In this document: one piece after another, positions 24,974 to 33,348 of the stretch
How positions within the stretch are numbered: position 1 is the stretch's first letter
Layout of the letters: every line of letters starts with the position of its first letter
From: Chitinophaga eiseniae
GTDB lineage: Bacteria; Bacteroidota; Bacteroidia; Chitinophagales; Chitinophagaceae
Length of the DNA stretch: 64,000 nt
Direction: 5' to 3'
Assembly: GCF_900167135.1 (NCBI RefSeq)
Contig: NZ_FUWZ01000004.1
Span: forward strand, 496,001 to 560,000
The notes under the pieces: generated by a model
The model's database searches: none
What the model was told of the DNA's origin: nothing
Seen by the model: only the letters and a program-made list of their open reading frames with translations
Position numbers and translations under genes: made by a program

Positions 24974-25822
24974 ATGAACAAAGATCGCCGCGCTTTTCTG
25001 CGTAACACCTCGCTGGCTACGGGTTTGCTGTTGCTCCAACAACCTCTCCGTTCCCTGGCCGCCACCATCGGTAACGCGACCTACCTTCCCGGTAACAACC
25101 GTGAGCTCACCATCTGGCATACCAATGATATGCATGGACAGGTCGCCGACCTGCGCCCCCCTGGCGATGCCGGTATCCTGCTGGATGCAGGCGACTTTCT
25201 TCACGGGGAGACTAACGTTGACGAACATAGGGAAATCATCGCCGCCATGAACCGCGCCGGCTACCACGCCGCTACGATCGGCAACCGCGAACTGGCCGGC
25301 GGACAGGCAGCGCTGGCAGCCCTTATCCCCGATATGCAGTTTGCGCTGGTGAACTGCAATTACCGGTTTGCCGACAAAGCCCTGGCCCGCCAGGTATTAC
25401 CCTATAAAATCGTTTATGCGGGATCGTTAAAAGTAGGTATTACCGGAGTAGGCCCGGCATTGCCTGCGGGTAGCGGCGTTACGGTATTGTCGCCGGTGCA
25501 GACGGCCAATGATGTGGCTGTCCGTCTTAAACAGGAACACGGCTGTCATGTGGTGGTATGCCTCTCGCATCTGGGATACAAACAACCGGAAAATATCGCA
25601 GACAGCCGCGATCTGGCAATGAGTTCCACACACATCGACTTTGTCGTTGGTGGGCATCAGGAGAAAATCATCCACACCACCATGGTGCTGCGTAATGCCC
25701 GTGATCATGAAGTGTATCTTAGCCAGGCCGGAACGAACGGGATGATGACCGGCTTTCTGAAAATGCAGTTCGATGAAGACCGCAACAGGTGCGGCATTAC
25801 ACCGGGCAGTATCATGGCCTGA
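24974..25822 (+). CDS. Tat-exported metallophosphoesterase, 5'-nucleotidase N-domain type
   Basis: A 282-residue calcineurin-like phosphoesterase. The N-terminus, KDRRAFLRNTSLATGLLLLQ, has the twin-arginine RRxFL motif and a hydrophobic stretch, so export in folded state through Tat is likely. Metal motifs are WHTNDMHG (DxH, here NDMH), ILLDAGDFLHG (GD), AATIGNRE (GNRE where the family has GNHE), CLSHLGY and VVGGHQE (GHxE where GHxH is usual). It corresponds to the N-terminal domain of UshA-type 5'-nucleotidases, and the C-terminal nucleotidase domain is absent. In many Bacteroidota that domain is a separate neighbouring gene; here it is not. Two substitutions at metal-site histidines raise doubt about normal activity. 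Substrate unknown. Confidence 0.87.
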   Translation: MNKDRRAFLRNTSLATGLLLLQQPLRSLAATIGNATYLPGNNRELTIWHTNDMHGQVADLRPPGDAGILLDAGDFLHGETNVDEHREIIAAMNRAGYHAATIGNRELAGGQAALAALIPDMQFALVNCNYRFADKALARQVLPYKIVYAGSLKVGITGVGPALPAGSGVTVLSPVQTANDVAVRLKQEHGCHVVVCLSHLGYKQPENIADSRDLAMSSTHIDFVVGGHQEKIIHTTMVLRNARDHEVYLSQAGTNGMMTGFLKMQFDEDRNRCGITPGSIMA

Positions 25823-25851
25823 TACCGGTTGTGCCGGAATAGTCTGCCGCA

Positions 25852-26115
25852 ATGCTTACATTACACCGGCAGCCCTGGAAAAAGATACCGTCTCCGATTA
25901 CCTCGCGGAGCAGCAGCGACATCCTGCGGGCATATTTACTGCACTGGCCGCCGGCGGAATTTCCGGGCGACTGGCCCTATGAACAGTTGGACGCTTCTTT
26001 CGAATATATCGGTAGTATAGATGGCTACGGATTTCAACATACTACGCCGGAGGATATCCATCTTTTCTACAGCCCTGCTTTAAAAAAGGCAGTGATCACC
26101 TTTGGAAATACCTGA
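25852..26115 (+). CDS. Small hypothetical protein (tentative)
   Basis: An 87-residue frame opening 30 bp after the phosphoesterase stop. Its second half looks like a real protein (YEQLDASFEYIGSIDGYGFQ, then HTTPEDIHLFYSPALKKAV). The first third is less convincing, and an overlapping frame in the same stretch also reads well (AALEKDTVSDYLAEQQRHPA), so either could be the coding one, or the region could be the frame-shifted remnant of an older gene. No motif or signal peptide recognised. It is convergent with the PD40 lipoprotein gene and fills an otherwise empty 307-bp gap. Confidence 0.4.
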   Translation: MLTLHRQPWKKIPSPITSRSSSDILRAYLLHWPPAEFPGDWPYEQLDASFEYIGSIDGYGFQHTTPEDIHLFYSPALKKAVITFGNT

Positions 26116-26129
26116 TAAAAGCGGGTTAT

Positions 26130-27119
26130 TTATCTCCATACAAAATCCCCTACAACGGCGATGCCCAGCCCTCTGGTGTCTGGTTGCCGGCCGTTTTCCA
26201 CCACCTGGACTACACGATTGTCTTCACCGGGATATACTTTGTACAGCTGCCCGTCGGCGGGTACCAGGCAAAGATGAGCGGCGGTACCAAAACCATCGCC
26301 GGGAGACGATGCCCTTGAATTGGCGAGAACAGCGAGATATTTGCTATCCGGTGAAAAAGAGGGTTTCGTTTCCTGCTGGCTGCTTTCCGTGATCACATGA
26401 AAATCGCTGCCGTCCGCATTCATCAGCCAGATGTGATTGCCCGCGGAGAGCGCGATTTTTTTGCCGTCCGGGCTGGCCACCGCATGTCCTCTCCAGTCGG
26501 TAAAAGGTATGTCCTTTACTTTGGAGGCACGCGTAAAATCTTTGCTTGTACGGTACAAGGCACCGTTCATTTTAAACAGGATGGTATTGTCCGGCGCCCA
26601 GTTGATGGGGTCGAGATATTTGAAATCATAGTTGCCGTAGCCGGAGAGGTTTTTTATCACGCGGCCGTTCAGGTCGATGATGACAAGACCGTCGTCCAGT
26701 GTGGGCCCGAGCGCCAACATTGAACCATCGGGAGAAATCATGGGCAGTCCGCCATCATGGTCATCACCACTGGGCGCGCTGTAATGAATGGTCTTGATGA
26801 CGGAAGCATCGCTGGTGTTAAATAATACATAGTCGCTGCTGGCGGCGTTACCGGTAGGGTCCATCTGTTTTACGCCGGTTTTGCCGTCCCAGCTGATGTC
26901 CCAGCCGGCTCCTCCCTGCCAGTCAGGCACTAGCTGAGAAACCACGCCGGAGGGCATGTCCAGCCGCCGGATGCCGCTGGTGCCCTGTTTGATGAATACG
27001 GCGCCGGGGCCGTAGTTGTAATTACTGCCACCGCCGGGGCTGTCGCTGTTATTGTCTTTTTTGCACGCCGCCAGGCCAACGAAGGTGAGCGCTATCAAAA
27101 GGCAGAAAGAGAGTCGCAT
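26130..27119 (-). CDS. PD40/TolB-like beta-propeller lipoprotein
   Basis: A 329-residue lipoprotein. The signal MRLSFCLLIALTFVGLAAC ends in a lipobox with cysteine about residue 19, followed by KKDNNSDS. The body has repeated WD40-like PD40 blades marked by aspartate-rich turns: MISPDGSMLALGPT, INWAPDNTILFK, VASPDGKKIALSAGNHIWLM and PSFSPDSKYLAVLANS. Such propellers are interaction or ligand-binding platforms; in TolB they bind Pal and colicins. Here the gene is alone, divergent from a sensor kinase gene 153 bp away, so it might report to or be controlled by that system, which is inference. The protein would be anchored in the outer or inner membrane facing the periplasm. Confidence 0.88.
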   Translation of the reverse strand: MRLSFCLLIALTFVGLAACKKDNNSDSPGGGSNYNYGPGAVFIKQGTSGIRRLDMPSGVVSQLVPDWQGGAGWDISWDGKTGVKQMDPTGNAASSDYVLFNTSDASVIKTIHYSAPSGDDHDGGLPMISPDGSMLALGPTLDDGLVIIDLNGRVIKNLSGYGNYDFKYLDPINWAPDNTILFKMNGALYRTSKDFTRASKVKDIPFTDWRGHAVASPDGKKIALSAGNHIWLMNADGSDFHVITESSQQETKPSFSPDSKYLAVLANSRASSPGDGFGTAAHLCLVPADGQLYKVYPGEDNRVVQVVENGRQPDTRGLGIAVVGDFVWR

Positions 27120-27192
27120 ATGTTTGAGGTTTTACAATGTCGGACAGGATGTTTTTCACGATTCAAAATTGAGATAAAGCTGCTATCAGGGG

Positions 27193-27221
27193 AATACTCC
27201 CAAAGGAGTATTTTTTAGTTT
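27193..27221 (+). terminator. Terminator-like hairpin in the sensor-kinase leader
   Basis: AATACTCC (27193-27200), a CAAA loop and GGAGTATT (27205-27212) form a perfect 8-bp stem followed by a T-rich tail (TTTTAGTTTTT). There is no plus-strand gene closely upstream; it lies in the divergent gap about 50 bp before the kinase start, so it could be an attenuator of that gene or a boundary against read-through. Confidence 0.6.
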
Positions 27222-27272
27222 TTAAGCGGAGATGTAGTAAATTAGATATTGTTTGTTATTAACTTCCCGGAT

Positions 27273-29213
27273 GTGAAACGTTTCCTGCTTATATATTTTT
27301 TTTACAGTTGCTGCGCCCTGACAGTTGCCGCACAGGCTTATCAGCAGCGGATAGACAGCTTTCAACGCCTGCTCACAAAAGCAGTTAGCGATACTGACCG
27401 TATCCGACTGATGGGAGAGCTGTCCGGCAATTACATGAACATGGGTAAAAGCGCCGAGGCTTATGATTTTGGCGTCCGGGCGCTGCGGCTCGGGAGGCTG
27501 GTGCCTTATACTTATTACAAGGCGTTGGCGCATTACAGGATGGGATACGTGTATCTGATGCAGGCTGTTAATGACAGTGCTATCGCACAATATGAAAGCG
27601 CCAGGCTGCTGCTGTCGCCGGACAGCCTGTCGCCCGCAGCGGGAAGCCTGTACCTGAAATGCAATAACAATATTGCCTTCGCCTACGCCAATGACGGTTA
27701 TTCCGAAAAAGCGATGGAACTGATCATCGGTTCCCTGCCATTGATCCTGGCGTTGAAAGATACTTTTATGTACGCTGCAACAGTACATAATGTAGCCGCA
27801 GGGCTTACTAACACAAATGAGTATACGAAAGCCTATCCCTATTCGCAGGAAGACCTTCGGTATATGCAGCTCAAGGGCCGGCCGGAGGAGATTGCCGAAT
27901 CGTTCCTGAGCGGCGCCTTGCTTATGTTGTACATGGATAGCCTTGACCGCGGCGAGCGCTATCTCGATACGGCGGCCATGCATCTGAAAGCGCTGGGCGC
28001 CAATGTACTTTGGGGAAGGTATTACAGCTATCAGTCACGTTACCATACCGCCAAAGGCCGGTTGGAATCTGCCGCTATCGCATGCCATAAGGCATTTGAA
28101 GAACTGAAACAATTTGACAGGCGGACGAATCAGTATGATGCGTACACGGCGCAGAAAGAATTACAGGAAGCAAGAGGAGACTACCGGGCCGCCAGGGCGG
28201 CCGCGGCCAAAAATTATGAAATGGCGCTGGAAGATGAGGCGTCTTCTTTTGTCTTATCCTCGCTGGAAGCAATGGCATCGTACTCCCGCAAAACGGGTGA
28301 CCTGCGGCAGGCCTACGACGACCTGGAAAAGTATGTTCATTTTAAAGACAGTATCGATAAAAAGCAAACCGCATTTAAACTGAAAGAAATGGAGGCGAAG
28401 CTCCAGGCGGCCCGGAAAGAACAGCAGATAGCTTCGCTGCAGGGCAGGGCGCGTTTGCAGCGCTACCTGCTGTGGGGCGTTTCCATCTTACTGTGGCTGA
28501 CGGTACTTTTTTTCCTGTATGTGATCCGCCAGCGTAAAATCAGGATGGGGCAAAAGATACGCGTCATTGAACAGGCGCGGCAGATGGAAATCACGGATGC
28601 CTTGCTGAAAGGAGAGGAGCGGGAACGTACGCGGCTGGCGCGGGACCTGCATGATGGCCTCGGCGGTACGCTGGCCGGACTGAAACTTCACCTCGGCCGT
28701 ATGGCGCAAAGCAGCGAAACACAACAGGGGGCGTTGCGGCTGGCAGCTGAACAGCTGGGCACGTCGGTACATGAACTACGCCGGATTGCCCGTAACATGA
28801 TGCCGGAGTCGCTGCTGAAACTTGGATTGGAGCCGGCGCTGAAAGACCTCTGTGAAAATATGCTCTCCCCGCAGTTACACGTGGTATTCAACGCTTATAA
28901 TATCCGGCAGGACATCCCGCCGCGTATACAGACTATGATCTACCGCATTGTGCAGGAGCTGCTGCACAATGCGGCCCGGCACTCCGGCGCCGGAAAGGTG
29001 CTGCTTCAGTGCAGCCAGGAGGCTGCCATGTTTTTTATCACGGTGGAAGATAACGGAAAAGGATTTAATACCGGCCATCATCACAAGGGGATTGGCCTGT
29101 CCAGCGTCCGTAGCCGGGTAGAACTGCTGAGAGGCAACATGCAGATCGATTCGGGAGAAAACGGTACTATCATTAATATTGAACTATATGTTACAGATAG
29201 CCATCGTGGATGA
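27273..29213 (+). CDS. TPR-containing sensor histidine kinase (HisKA_3 type)
   Basis: A 646-residue two-component kinase. The signal sequence (VKRFLLIYFFYSCCALTVAA, start GTG 27273) leads to a periplasmic TPR solenoid of about 370 residues with repeats such as YDFGVRALRLGRLVPYTYYK and GRLESAAIACHKAFEELKQ. A coiled linker follows (KEMEAKLQAARKEQQIASLQ), then one membrane helix (LWGVSILLWLTVLFFLYVI). The cytoplasmic HisKA_3 dimerisation helix carries the phosphorylated histidine in RLARDLHDGLGGTLAGLK, and the ATPase domain has NAARHSGAGKV, VEDNGKGF and GIGLSSVRSR. The response-regulator gene begins 26 nt before its stop, so the pair is co-translated. The signal is unknown; periplasmic TPRs usually bind protein or peptide partners. 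TTG 27249 would add eight residues before the signal peptide. Confidence 0.93.
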   Translation: MKRFLLIYFFYSCCALTVAAQAYQQRIDSFQRLLTKAVSDTDRIRLMGELSGNYMNMGKSAEAYDFGVRALRLGRLVPYTYYKALAHYRMGYVYLMQAVNDSAIAQYESARLLLSPDSLSPAAGSLYLKCNNNIAFAYANDGYSEKAMELIIGSLPLILALKDTFMYAATVHNVAAGLTNTNEYTKAYPYSQEDLRYMQLKGRPEEIAESFLSGALLMLYMDSLDRGERYLDTAAMHLKALGANVLWGRYYSYQSRYHTAKGRLESAAIACHKAFEELKQFDRRTNQYDAYTAQKELQEARGDYRAARAAAAKNYEMALEDEASSFVLSSLEAMASYSRKTGDLRQAYDDLEKYVHFKDSIDKKQTAFKLKEMEAKLQAARKEQQIASLQGRARLQRYLLWGVSILLWLTVLFFLYVIRQRKIRMGQKIRVIEQARQMEITDALLKGEERERTRLARDLHDGLGGTLAGLKLHLGRMAQSSETQQGALRLAAEQLGTSVHELRRIARNMMPESLLKLGLEPALKDLCENMLSPQLHVVFNAYNIRQDIPPRIQTMIYRIVQELLHNAARHSGAGKVLLQCSQEAAMFFITVEDNGKGFNTGHHHKGIGLSSVRSRVELLRGNMQIDSGENGTIINIELYVTDSHRG

Positions 29214-29811
29214 TCACCCCATTGTGGTGAAGGGGTTAAAAGACCTGCTGGAAACAGCGCCGGGATGGACGGTGGCCGGCTGTTTTCATACCGGCAGCGA
29301 CCTGCTGTCATTTATGGAGGGCAATGAGGTGCAGCTGGTGTTGCTGGACATCAGTCTGCCAGACACCAACGGGATGCTGCTGTGCCAGGGCATCCGCCGG
29401 CGATGGCCGGACACACAGGTGGTGGTGGTGAGCAACCTGAGCGACAGGAGCATCATCCGGCAGATGCTGCATGAAGGCGCGGCGGGGTACCTGCTGAAAA
29501 CGGCCGGCCCGGAAGAGATGCTGGCCTGTATCCACGAAGTGCTGAAAGGTAATACCTCCATCTCTAAAGAAGTACAGGAAATCATCTCCCGCCCGGAACT
29601 GGATACCGGCGCTGTCATACCCGAGCTCACCAAAAGGGAAAAACAAATACTGCAGCTGCTGGCAGAAGGCAAACGTTCCGGCGACATCGCGCGGGAGCTG
29701 TTTATCAGTCCGCTGACCGTAAAGACCCACCGTGCCACGCTGCTGCAGAAATTCGGTGTCAACAATATTGTGGCGCTGGTAAAACGGGCGCAGGAACTGC
29801 GCCTGCTGTAA
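29188..29811 (+). CDS. LuxR/NarL-type response regulator
   Basis: A 207-residue response regulator. The receiver domain has the acidic pair VDDHP, the phospho-acceptor Asp54 in LVLLDISLPDTNG, the switch residue in VVVVSNLSD and the conserved lysine in YLLKTAGPEE. The C-terminal LuxR-type helix-turn-helix is LTKREKQILQLLAEGKRSGD with ISPLTVKTHRATLLQKFGV. It is phosphorylated by the kinase encoded directly upstream (26-nt overlap) and then binds DNA as a dimer. I prefer ATG 29188 because MLQIAIVDDHP is the normal N-terminus; a TTG at 29179 would add three residues. Its targets are not visible; the divergent propeller lipoprotein and itself are the nearest candidates. Confidence 0.95.
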   Translation: MLQIAIVDDHPIVVKGLKDLLETAPGWTVAGCFHTGSDLLSFMEGNEVQLVLLDISLPDTNGMLLCQGIRRRWPDTQVVVVSNLSDRSIIRQMLHEGAAGYLLKTAGPEEMLACIHEVLKGNTSISKEVQEIISRPELDTGAVIPELTKREKQILQLLAEGKRSGDIARELFISPLTVKTHRATLLQKFGVNNIVALVKRAQELRLL

Positions 29812-29819
29812 TCCGCCGG

Positions 29820-30686
29820 TCAGGGCTGGCCATCCAGGAAAGTCCGGATGATGCCCGCCGTGATTCCGGGCATGGGACTACCAGCTTCAAAAGTCAGGCG
29901 CTCGCCGATAAACGAGCCATGATTGCCGGGGAGTATGGCCAGCCGGGCGCCCGGTATCACCTGCGACATCTCCGCAAAGTGCCGGGTGGTGATCACATCC
30001 CGGTCGCCACCGATCACCAGGGCGGGCGCGTGGATAGACTGCATGTCTTCGGTCGTCCGGTCGCGGAAGCCCATGCGTTTTGCCCGGTCTTTGTTGAACA
30101 TATTGACAACTCCCTGCTGATCGGGGTTCACCTCGAGATAGGCTTCCGTTAGCGGCGCCGGCATATCTGCAAACGTTGCCTTTTCCATTCCCTCGAAGAA
30201 ACCGGGTACCATGCCTTCCCGTAGATAATTACCGGAGATCAGGACGATTTTATGCGCAATGGCCGGATGATGAATGGCTATTTCCATCGTGGTACAGGCG
30301 CCATCGCTGAAACCCACAATATTGGCCTGCCGGATGTGAAGGTATTGCAGTAGCGCCGCTACGTCCGCCGCGTCCTGCTGAAAGGATTCCGGCGCGTTGC
30401 GGTCGCCCGTACGGCCATGTGCCTGCAGCTCCATGGCAATCACCTTGTAATGGGGCGCCAGTAGCGGCAACAGCGTGCCCCAATTGGAGGGGATGGTGGA
30501 GCCACCGCCATGGACCAGTACCAGTGGGATACCGCTATCGTTACCGTGGATTTCATAATACATCCTGATACCATTGATGGTGGCGTATTGACCGGTTTTT
30601 TCGGATGCGTGCTGCATAATATTGTTATTGAGCGTGAAAGAAAATAATCCTGGCAGGGCCAGCACCAGGCAAATGAGTATTTTCAT
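29820..30686 (-). CDS. Secreted alpha/beta hydrolase
   Basis: A 288-residue hydrolase with a signal peptide (MKILICLVLALPGLFSFT). The alpha/beta core shows the oxyanion block PLVLVHGGGSTIPSNW, the nucleophile elbow IVGFSDGACTTMEIA with Ser in GFSDG, the acid residue near VIGGDRDVIT and the catalytic histidine in ILPGNHGSF. The N-terminal motif INGIRMYYEIHG is typical of the epoxide hydrolase/proline-iminopeptidase-like branch. Substrate unknown; export to the periplasm or surface suggests an ester or peptide from the environment. A longer frame to 30794 would place 36 residues before the signal peptide and is unlikely. It is convergent with the response regulator at 8 bp. Confidence 0.9.
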   Translation of the reverse strand: MKILICLVLALPGLFSFTLNNNIMQHASEKTGQYATINGIRMYYEIHGNDSGIPLVLVHGGGSTIPSNWGTLLPLLAPHYKVIAMELQAHGRTGDRNAPESFQQDAADVAALLQYLHIRQANIVGFSDGACTTMEIAIHHPAIAHKIVLISGNYLREGMVPGFFEGMEKATFADMPAPLTEAYLEVNPDQQGVVNMFNKDRAKRMGFRDRTTEDMQSIHAPALVIGGDRDVITTRHFAEMSQVIPGARLAILPGNHGSFIGERLTFEAGSPMPGITAGIIRTFLDGQP

Positions 30687-30814
30687 GACCTGTTTTTTTG
30701 TAAAGATAAACGGCTGAAAGACAAACCTGACCGGGTAGTTATGACAAAATAGGTGGCAAATAACGACAGGTTGCGGGCGGAAAAATTCGTACATTCATTC
30801 CAACAAACGATACC

Positions 30815-31336
30815 ATGAAACAGTTGCTGTTAACCACCCTGATGGGGTTGTTTTCCCTTACCGCTCTCGCACAGCAAAAGACAAACCTGGCGAAGCTACA
30901 GTTTGATGAACTGGCCGCGAAAGTATTGCAGGGCATCACCGGCGTCCGGCAGGGTAAACTCTATGATCTTCCCAATATGCTCTCTTATGGAATAGACAAC
31001 AAAGGCGTGTTGTTGTTCGATCGCTACGCGCCGCCGCATGTGGAATTACTGGCTTATAATGAAAAGGTGGCCGGGTTCGGCTTCCGTATTATGAGCTATT
31101 CCTTTCAACAGGAGATAAAAGACTACCTGGAAAATCACTATGCCCTGAAGCTGGCGGATTCTTCCCGGTGGGGCAAACAATACACTTATGCGGACAGTCA
31201 GGTCACGATTAATTTTCAGGCAGTACCGGAGACGGACTTTAAACAGGGGAGAAGTGGTTACCTCGATATAAAAACCAGTACGCTGACAAAGGCGATCGCC
31301 GTACAGGAAGAAAAATATAAAAAGGCGCACCGTTGA
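30815..31336 (+). CDS. Small secreted protein of unknown function
   Basis: A 173-residue protein with a type I signal peptide (MKQLLLTTLMGLFSLTALAQ). The mature part of about 150 residues has no motif I recognise. Visible segments are LAKLQFDELAAKVLQGITGV, ELLAYNEKVAGFGFRIMSY and SGYLDIKTSTLTKAIAVQEE. The single domain with alternating hydrophobic strands suggests a small periplasmic protein. It is monocistronic: divergent from the hydrolase gene and ended by a hairpin terminator that overlaps its own stop codon. Confidence 0.82.
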   Translation: MKQLLLTTLMGLFSLTALAQQKTNLAKLQFDELAAKVLQGITGVRQGKLYDLPNMLSYGIDNKGVLLFDRYAPPHVELLAYNEKVAGFGFRIMSYSFQQEIKDYLENHYALKLADSSRWGKQYTYADSQVTINFQAVPETDFKQGRSGYLDIKTSTLTKAIAVQEEKYKKAHR

Positions 31337-31350
31337 CGGGCGCTTTTTTT
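31325..31350 (+). terminator. Rho-independent terminator overlapping a stop codon
   Basis: GCGC-A-CCGT and ACGG-GCGC (31325-31343) form a GC-rich stem with one bulged A and a 2-nt turn, followed by seven T. The TGA stop of the preceding gene lies in the stem. Confidence 0.75.
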
Positions 31351-31372
31351 GACAAAAAAAATTTCCCCGTCC

Positions 31373-31400
31373 TTCACCCTTTTTCGGTATCCGCGTGCCT
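31373..31400 (+). promoter_or_regulatory. CACCC-N15-GTGCC motif, copy 1 (upstream of the sigma gene)
   Basis: CACCC at 31375-31379 and GTGCC at 31395-31399, separated by exactly 15 nt and flanked by TT before and T after. It lies 82 bp before the sigma-factor start. The same bipartite motif with identical spacing recurs before FecR and before the first TlpA gene of this locus. The layout of two short boxes resembles an ECF promoter. Confidence 0.6.
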
Positions 31401-31481
31401 GATACTAATTATCATATACCAGGACCATAATAGCAGGATTGTCGTCAGAACAGATTTCATGTGAACCGCAGCTAAAAGGAG

Positions 31482-32099
31482 ATGATGGAAATAAATCCGG
31501 ATTATTTTTTACTTTGTACGGGTAACAATGAACGTACAAAGTGGCTTATGCATCAACCAGGATCAGGAGAGGCTGTTTCCTTTGAGGAACAGTTCAGGCA
31601 ACACTATACATTTTTATGTACGGTAGCCTATTACATTGTGGAAGATGAGGATGCGGCGAGGGACGTGGTACAGGACTTCTTCCTGTACTGCTGGCATAAG
31701 CGTCATATCATCCGGATCACACACGACTTTAAGAGTTATGCCGTTCGTGCGGTAAAAAATGCTTCTCTGAACTATCTCCGGAAATCTGGCAAAACGCAGC
31801 TGGAAGAGATTCATGTCATCGAGGAGCTGACCCGCTATTTCCCGCTGGAAGACAAGGAAGAAGAGGAGCAGCGTAACAGGGCGCTGTGGGCAGCTGTTTC
31901 CCGTCTGCCCGAGCAGCGGCAGCGTATATTCCTCATGAGCAACCGTGATGGGCTTAAATACAAGGATATTGCAGCCGTTCTGGATATTTCCGTGAATACG
32001 GTGAAAACACAAATCAAACTGGCGTTACAGTTTTTAAGAAAAGAATGCGGATGGATGGCGCGGATGATCTCTTTTATATTTTTTTTATCCCGCTTTTGA
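31482..32099 (+). CDS. ECF RNA polymerase sigma factor (FecI type)
   Basis: A 205-residue ECF sigma factor. Region 2 is FRQHYTFLCTVAYYIVEDED with AARDVVQDFFLYCWHKRH after it. A linker rich in glutamate follows (DKEEEEQRNRALW). Region 4 is LPEQRQRIFLMSNRDGLKYK with IAAVLDISVNTVKTQIKLAL as the helix-turn-helix. The protein ends in an unusual hydrophobic tail (ARMISFIFFLSRF), which could touch the membrane or its anti-sigma partner. FecR, SusC and SusD follow on the same strand, so this factor most likely controls their expression. The start is ATG 31482; the following in-frame ATG would also be acceptable. Confidence 0.94.
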   Translation: MMEINPDYFLLCTGNNERTKWLMHQPGSGEAVSFEEQFRQHYTFLCTVAYYIVEDEDAARDVVQDFFLYCWHKRHIIRITHDFKSYAVRAVKNASLNYLRKSGKTQLEEIHVIEELTRYFPLEDKEEEEQRNRALWAAVSRLPEQRQRIFLMSNRDGLKYKDIAAVLDISVNTVKTQIKLALQFLRKECGWMARMISFIFFLSRF

Positions 32100-32106
32100 A
32101 ATTGGC

Positions 32107-32134
32107 TTCACCCTTTTTTGAAGTTCGGGTGCCT
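32107..32134 (+). promoter_or_regulatory. CACCC-N15-GTGCC motif, copy 2 (sigma-FecR gap)
   Basis: CACCC at 32109-32113 and GTGCC at 32129-32133 with a 15-nt spacer. In this copy the boxes also form the inverted repeat CACCC...GGGTG. It begins 8 bp after the sigma stop and ends 15 bp before the FecR start. Confidence 0.6.
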
Positions 32135-32149
32135 TAACAATAACCAGAT

Positions 32150-33262
32150 ATGAATTTAGATAACAACGAGCACGATATTGACTGGGACAAGCTGATAGAA
32201 CAGCTGGAGGACGGGCAGTTGCCGCCGGACATGACCGACGCCGAAATGGCGGCGCTGGCCGCGGCCAGAGAGGTGCAGGCCCGGCTGAAGGCAGGCCGTT
32301 TTTCAGCGGAGGACGGATGGCAGCGTTTTACCGAAGCCAGGGACCAACGGAAAGGACGTATACGCGTGTTGGCAAGGGCAGCGGTGGCTGCAGCGGTGGT
32401 ACTGGCGGCAGGCGCCACCTGGTGGACATTCCGGGCCCAACAACCGGTCGCCCAACTGGCGAACGCCCAGCCGGAGGAAAAAGTAATGCTACATCTCTCC
32501 GGCGGACGCACCGTCACGCTGGGACAGGATTCACTGGAGATCCAGCATAATAATATTGCCCGTATAAAAGCCCGTACAGACCATCTCGAGTATGCAGCCG
32601 GCAGCGGTCAGGAACAGGTAACCACCATGGACACACTGGATGTGCCCAGAGGCAGACAGTTCTCGCTCCGGCTGGCAGATGGCACGCAGGTATGGCTGAA
32701 TGCCGCCTCCCGCCTGATATTTCCGGCCGCCTTCCATGGCGCCACCAGGGAGGTGACGGTACAGGGAGAGGCTTTCTTCGAAGTAGCCCAACAGGCCGCG
32801 CAACCGTTCATCGTTCATGCCGGCAAAACTGAGATGAAGGTGCTGGGCACCGGTTTTAACGTAAACGCCTATAATGCACAGACCACCACCACCCTCGCCA
32901 GCGGGAAACTGCTGGTAACGGCAGGAGCAGCGCAGATGGTACTGCAACCCGATGAACAGGCCGTCTTAAATAGTAACGGCACGCTGCAGAAACAGGCGGT
33001 GGAAGCACGCCTTTTTACCGCCTGGAAAGAGGGTGACCTCTTCTTTGAAGATGCTCCGCTGCGGGAAATAACCGTCACCCTGGCACGCACTTACGACTAT
33101 GACTTTATATTTGACGATACCGACCTGGAAAGAATGAGTTTTACGATAGACATACGCCGCCCTGCGGTTTTACAGGGTGTACTCAACCAAATCACCAAAA
33201 GTTTGCAAACGGTCCGTTTTGAAGTAGATGGCCGTACTGTACATGTGAAGAAACAACAATAA
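32150..33262 (+). CDS. FecR family anti-sigma factor
   Basis: A 370-residue membrane anti-sigma factor. The acidic cytoplasmic N-terminus (DWDKLIEQLEDGQLPPDMTD) is followed by one membrane helix near residues 72-90 (AAVAAAVVLAAGATWWTF). The periplasmic FecR domain has VPRGRQFSLRLADGTQVWLN, then GEAFFEVAQQ and VLGTGFNVNAYNAQTTTTL, and a DUF4974 domain closes the protein (REITVTLARTYDYDFIFDD). In the known mechanism it holds the sigma factor and responds to the STN domain of the SusC receptor, whose gene is next (87 bp downstream). A copy of the CACCC-N15-GTGCC motif lies right before its start. Confidence 0.94.
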   Translation: MNLDNNEHDIDWDKLIEQLEDGQLPPDMTDAEMAALAAAREVQARLKAGRFSAEDGWQRFTEARDQRKGRIRVLARAAVAAAVVLAAGATWWTFRAQQPVAQLANAQPEEKVMLHLSGGRTVTLGQDSLEIQHNNIARIKARTDHLEYAAGSGQEQVTTMDTLDVPRGRQFSLRLADGTQVWLNAASRLIFPAAFHGATREVTVQGEAFFEVAQQAAQPFIVHAGKTEMKVLGTGFNVNAYNAQTTTTLASGKLLVTAGAAQMVLQPDEQAVLNSNGTLQKQAVEARLFTAWKEGDLFFEDAPLREITVTLARTYDYDFIFDDTDLERMSFTIDIRRPAVLQGVLNQITKSLQTVRFEVDGRTVHVKKQQ

Positions 33263-33348
33263 CAATTAAACAGCCGTCATATCGGCGATTGACAACGGGT
33301 AGTTCAGCGACCAGCGGTTGCCCCCTTAAACTTTAATATCAGACCAAC

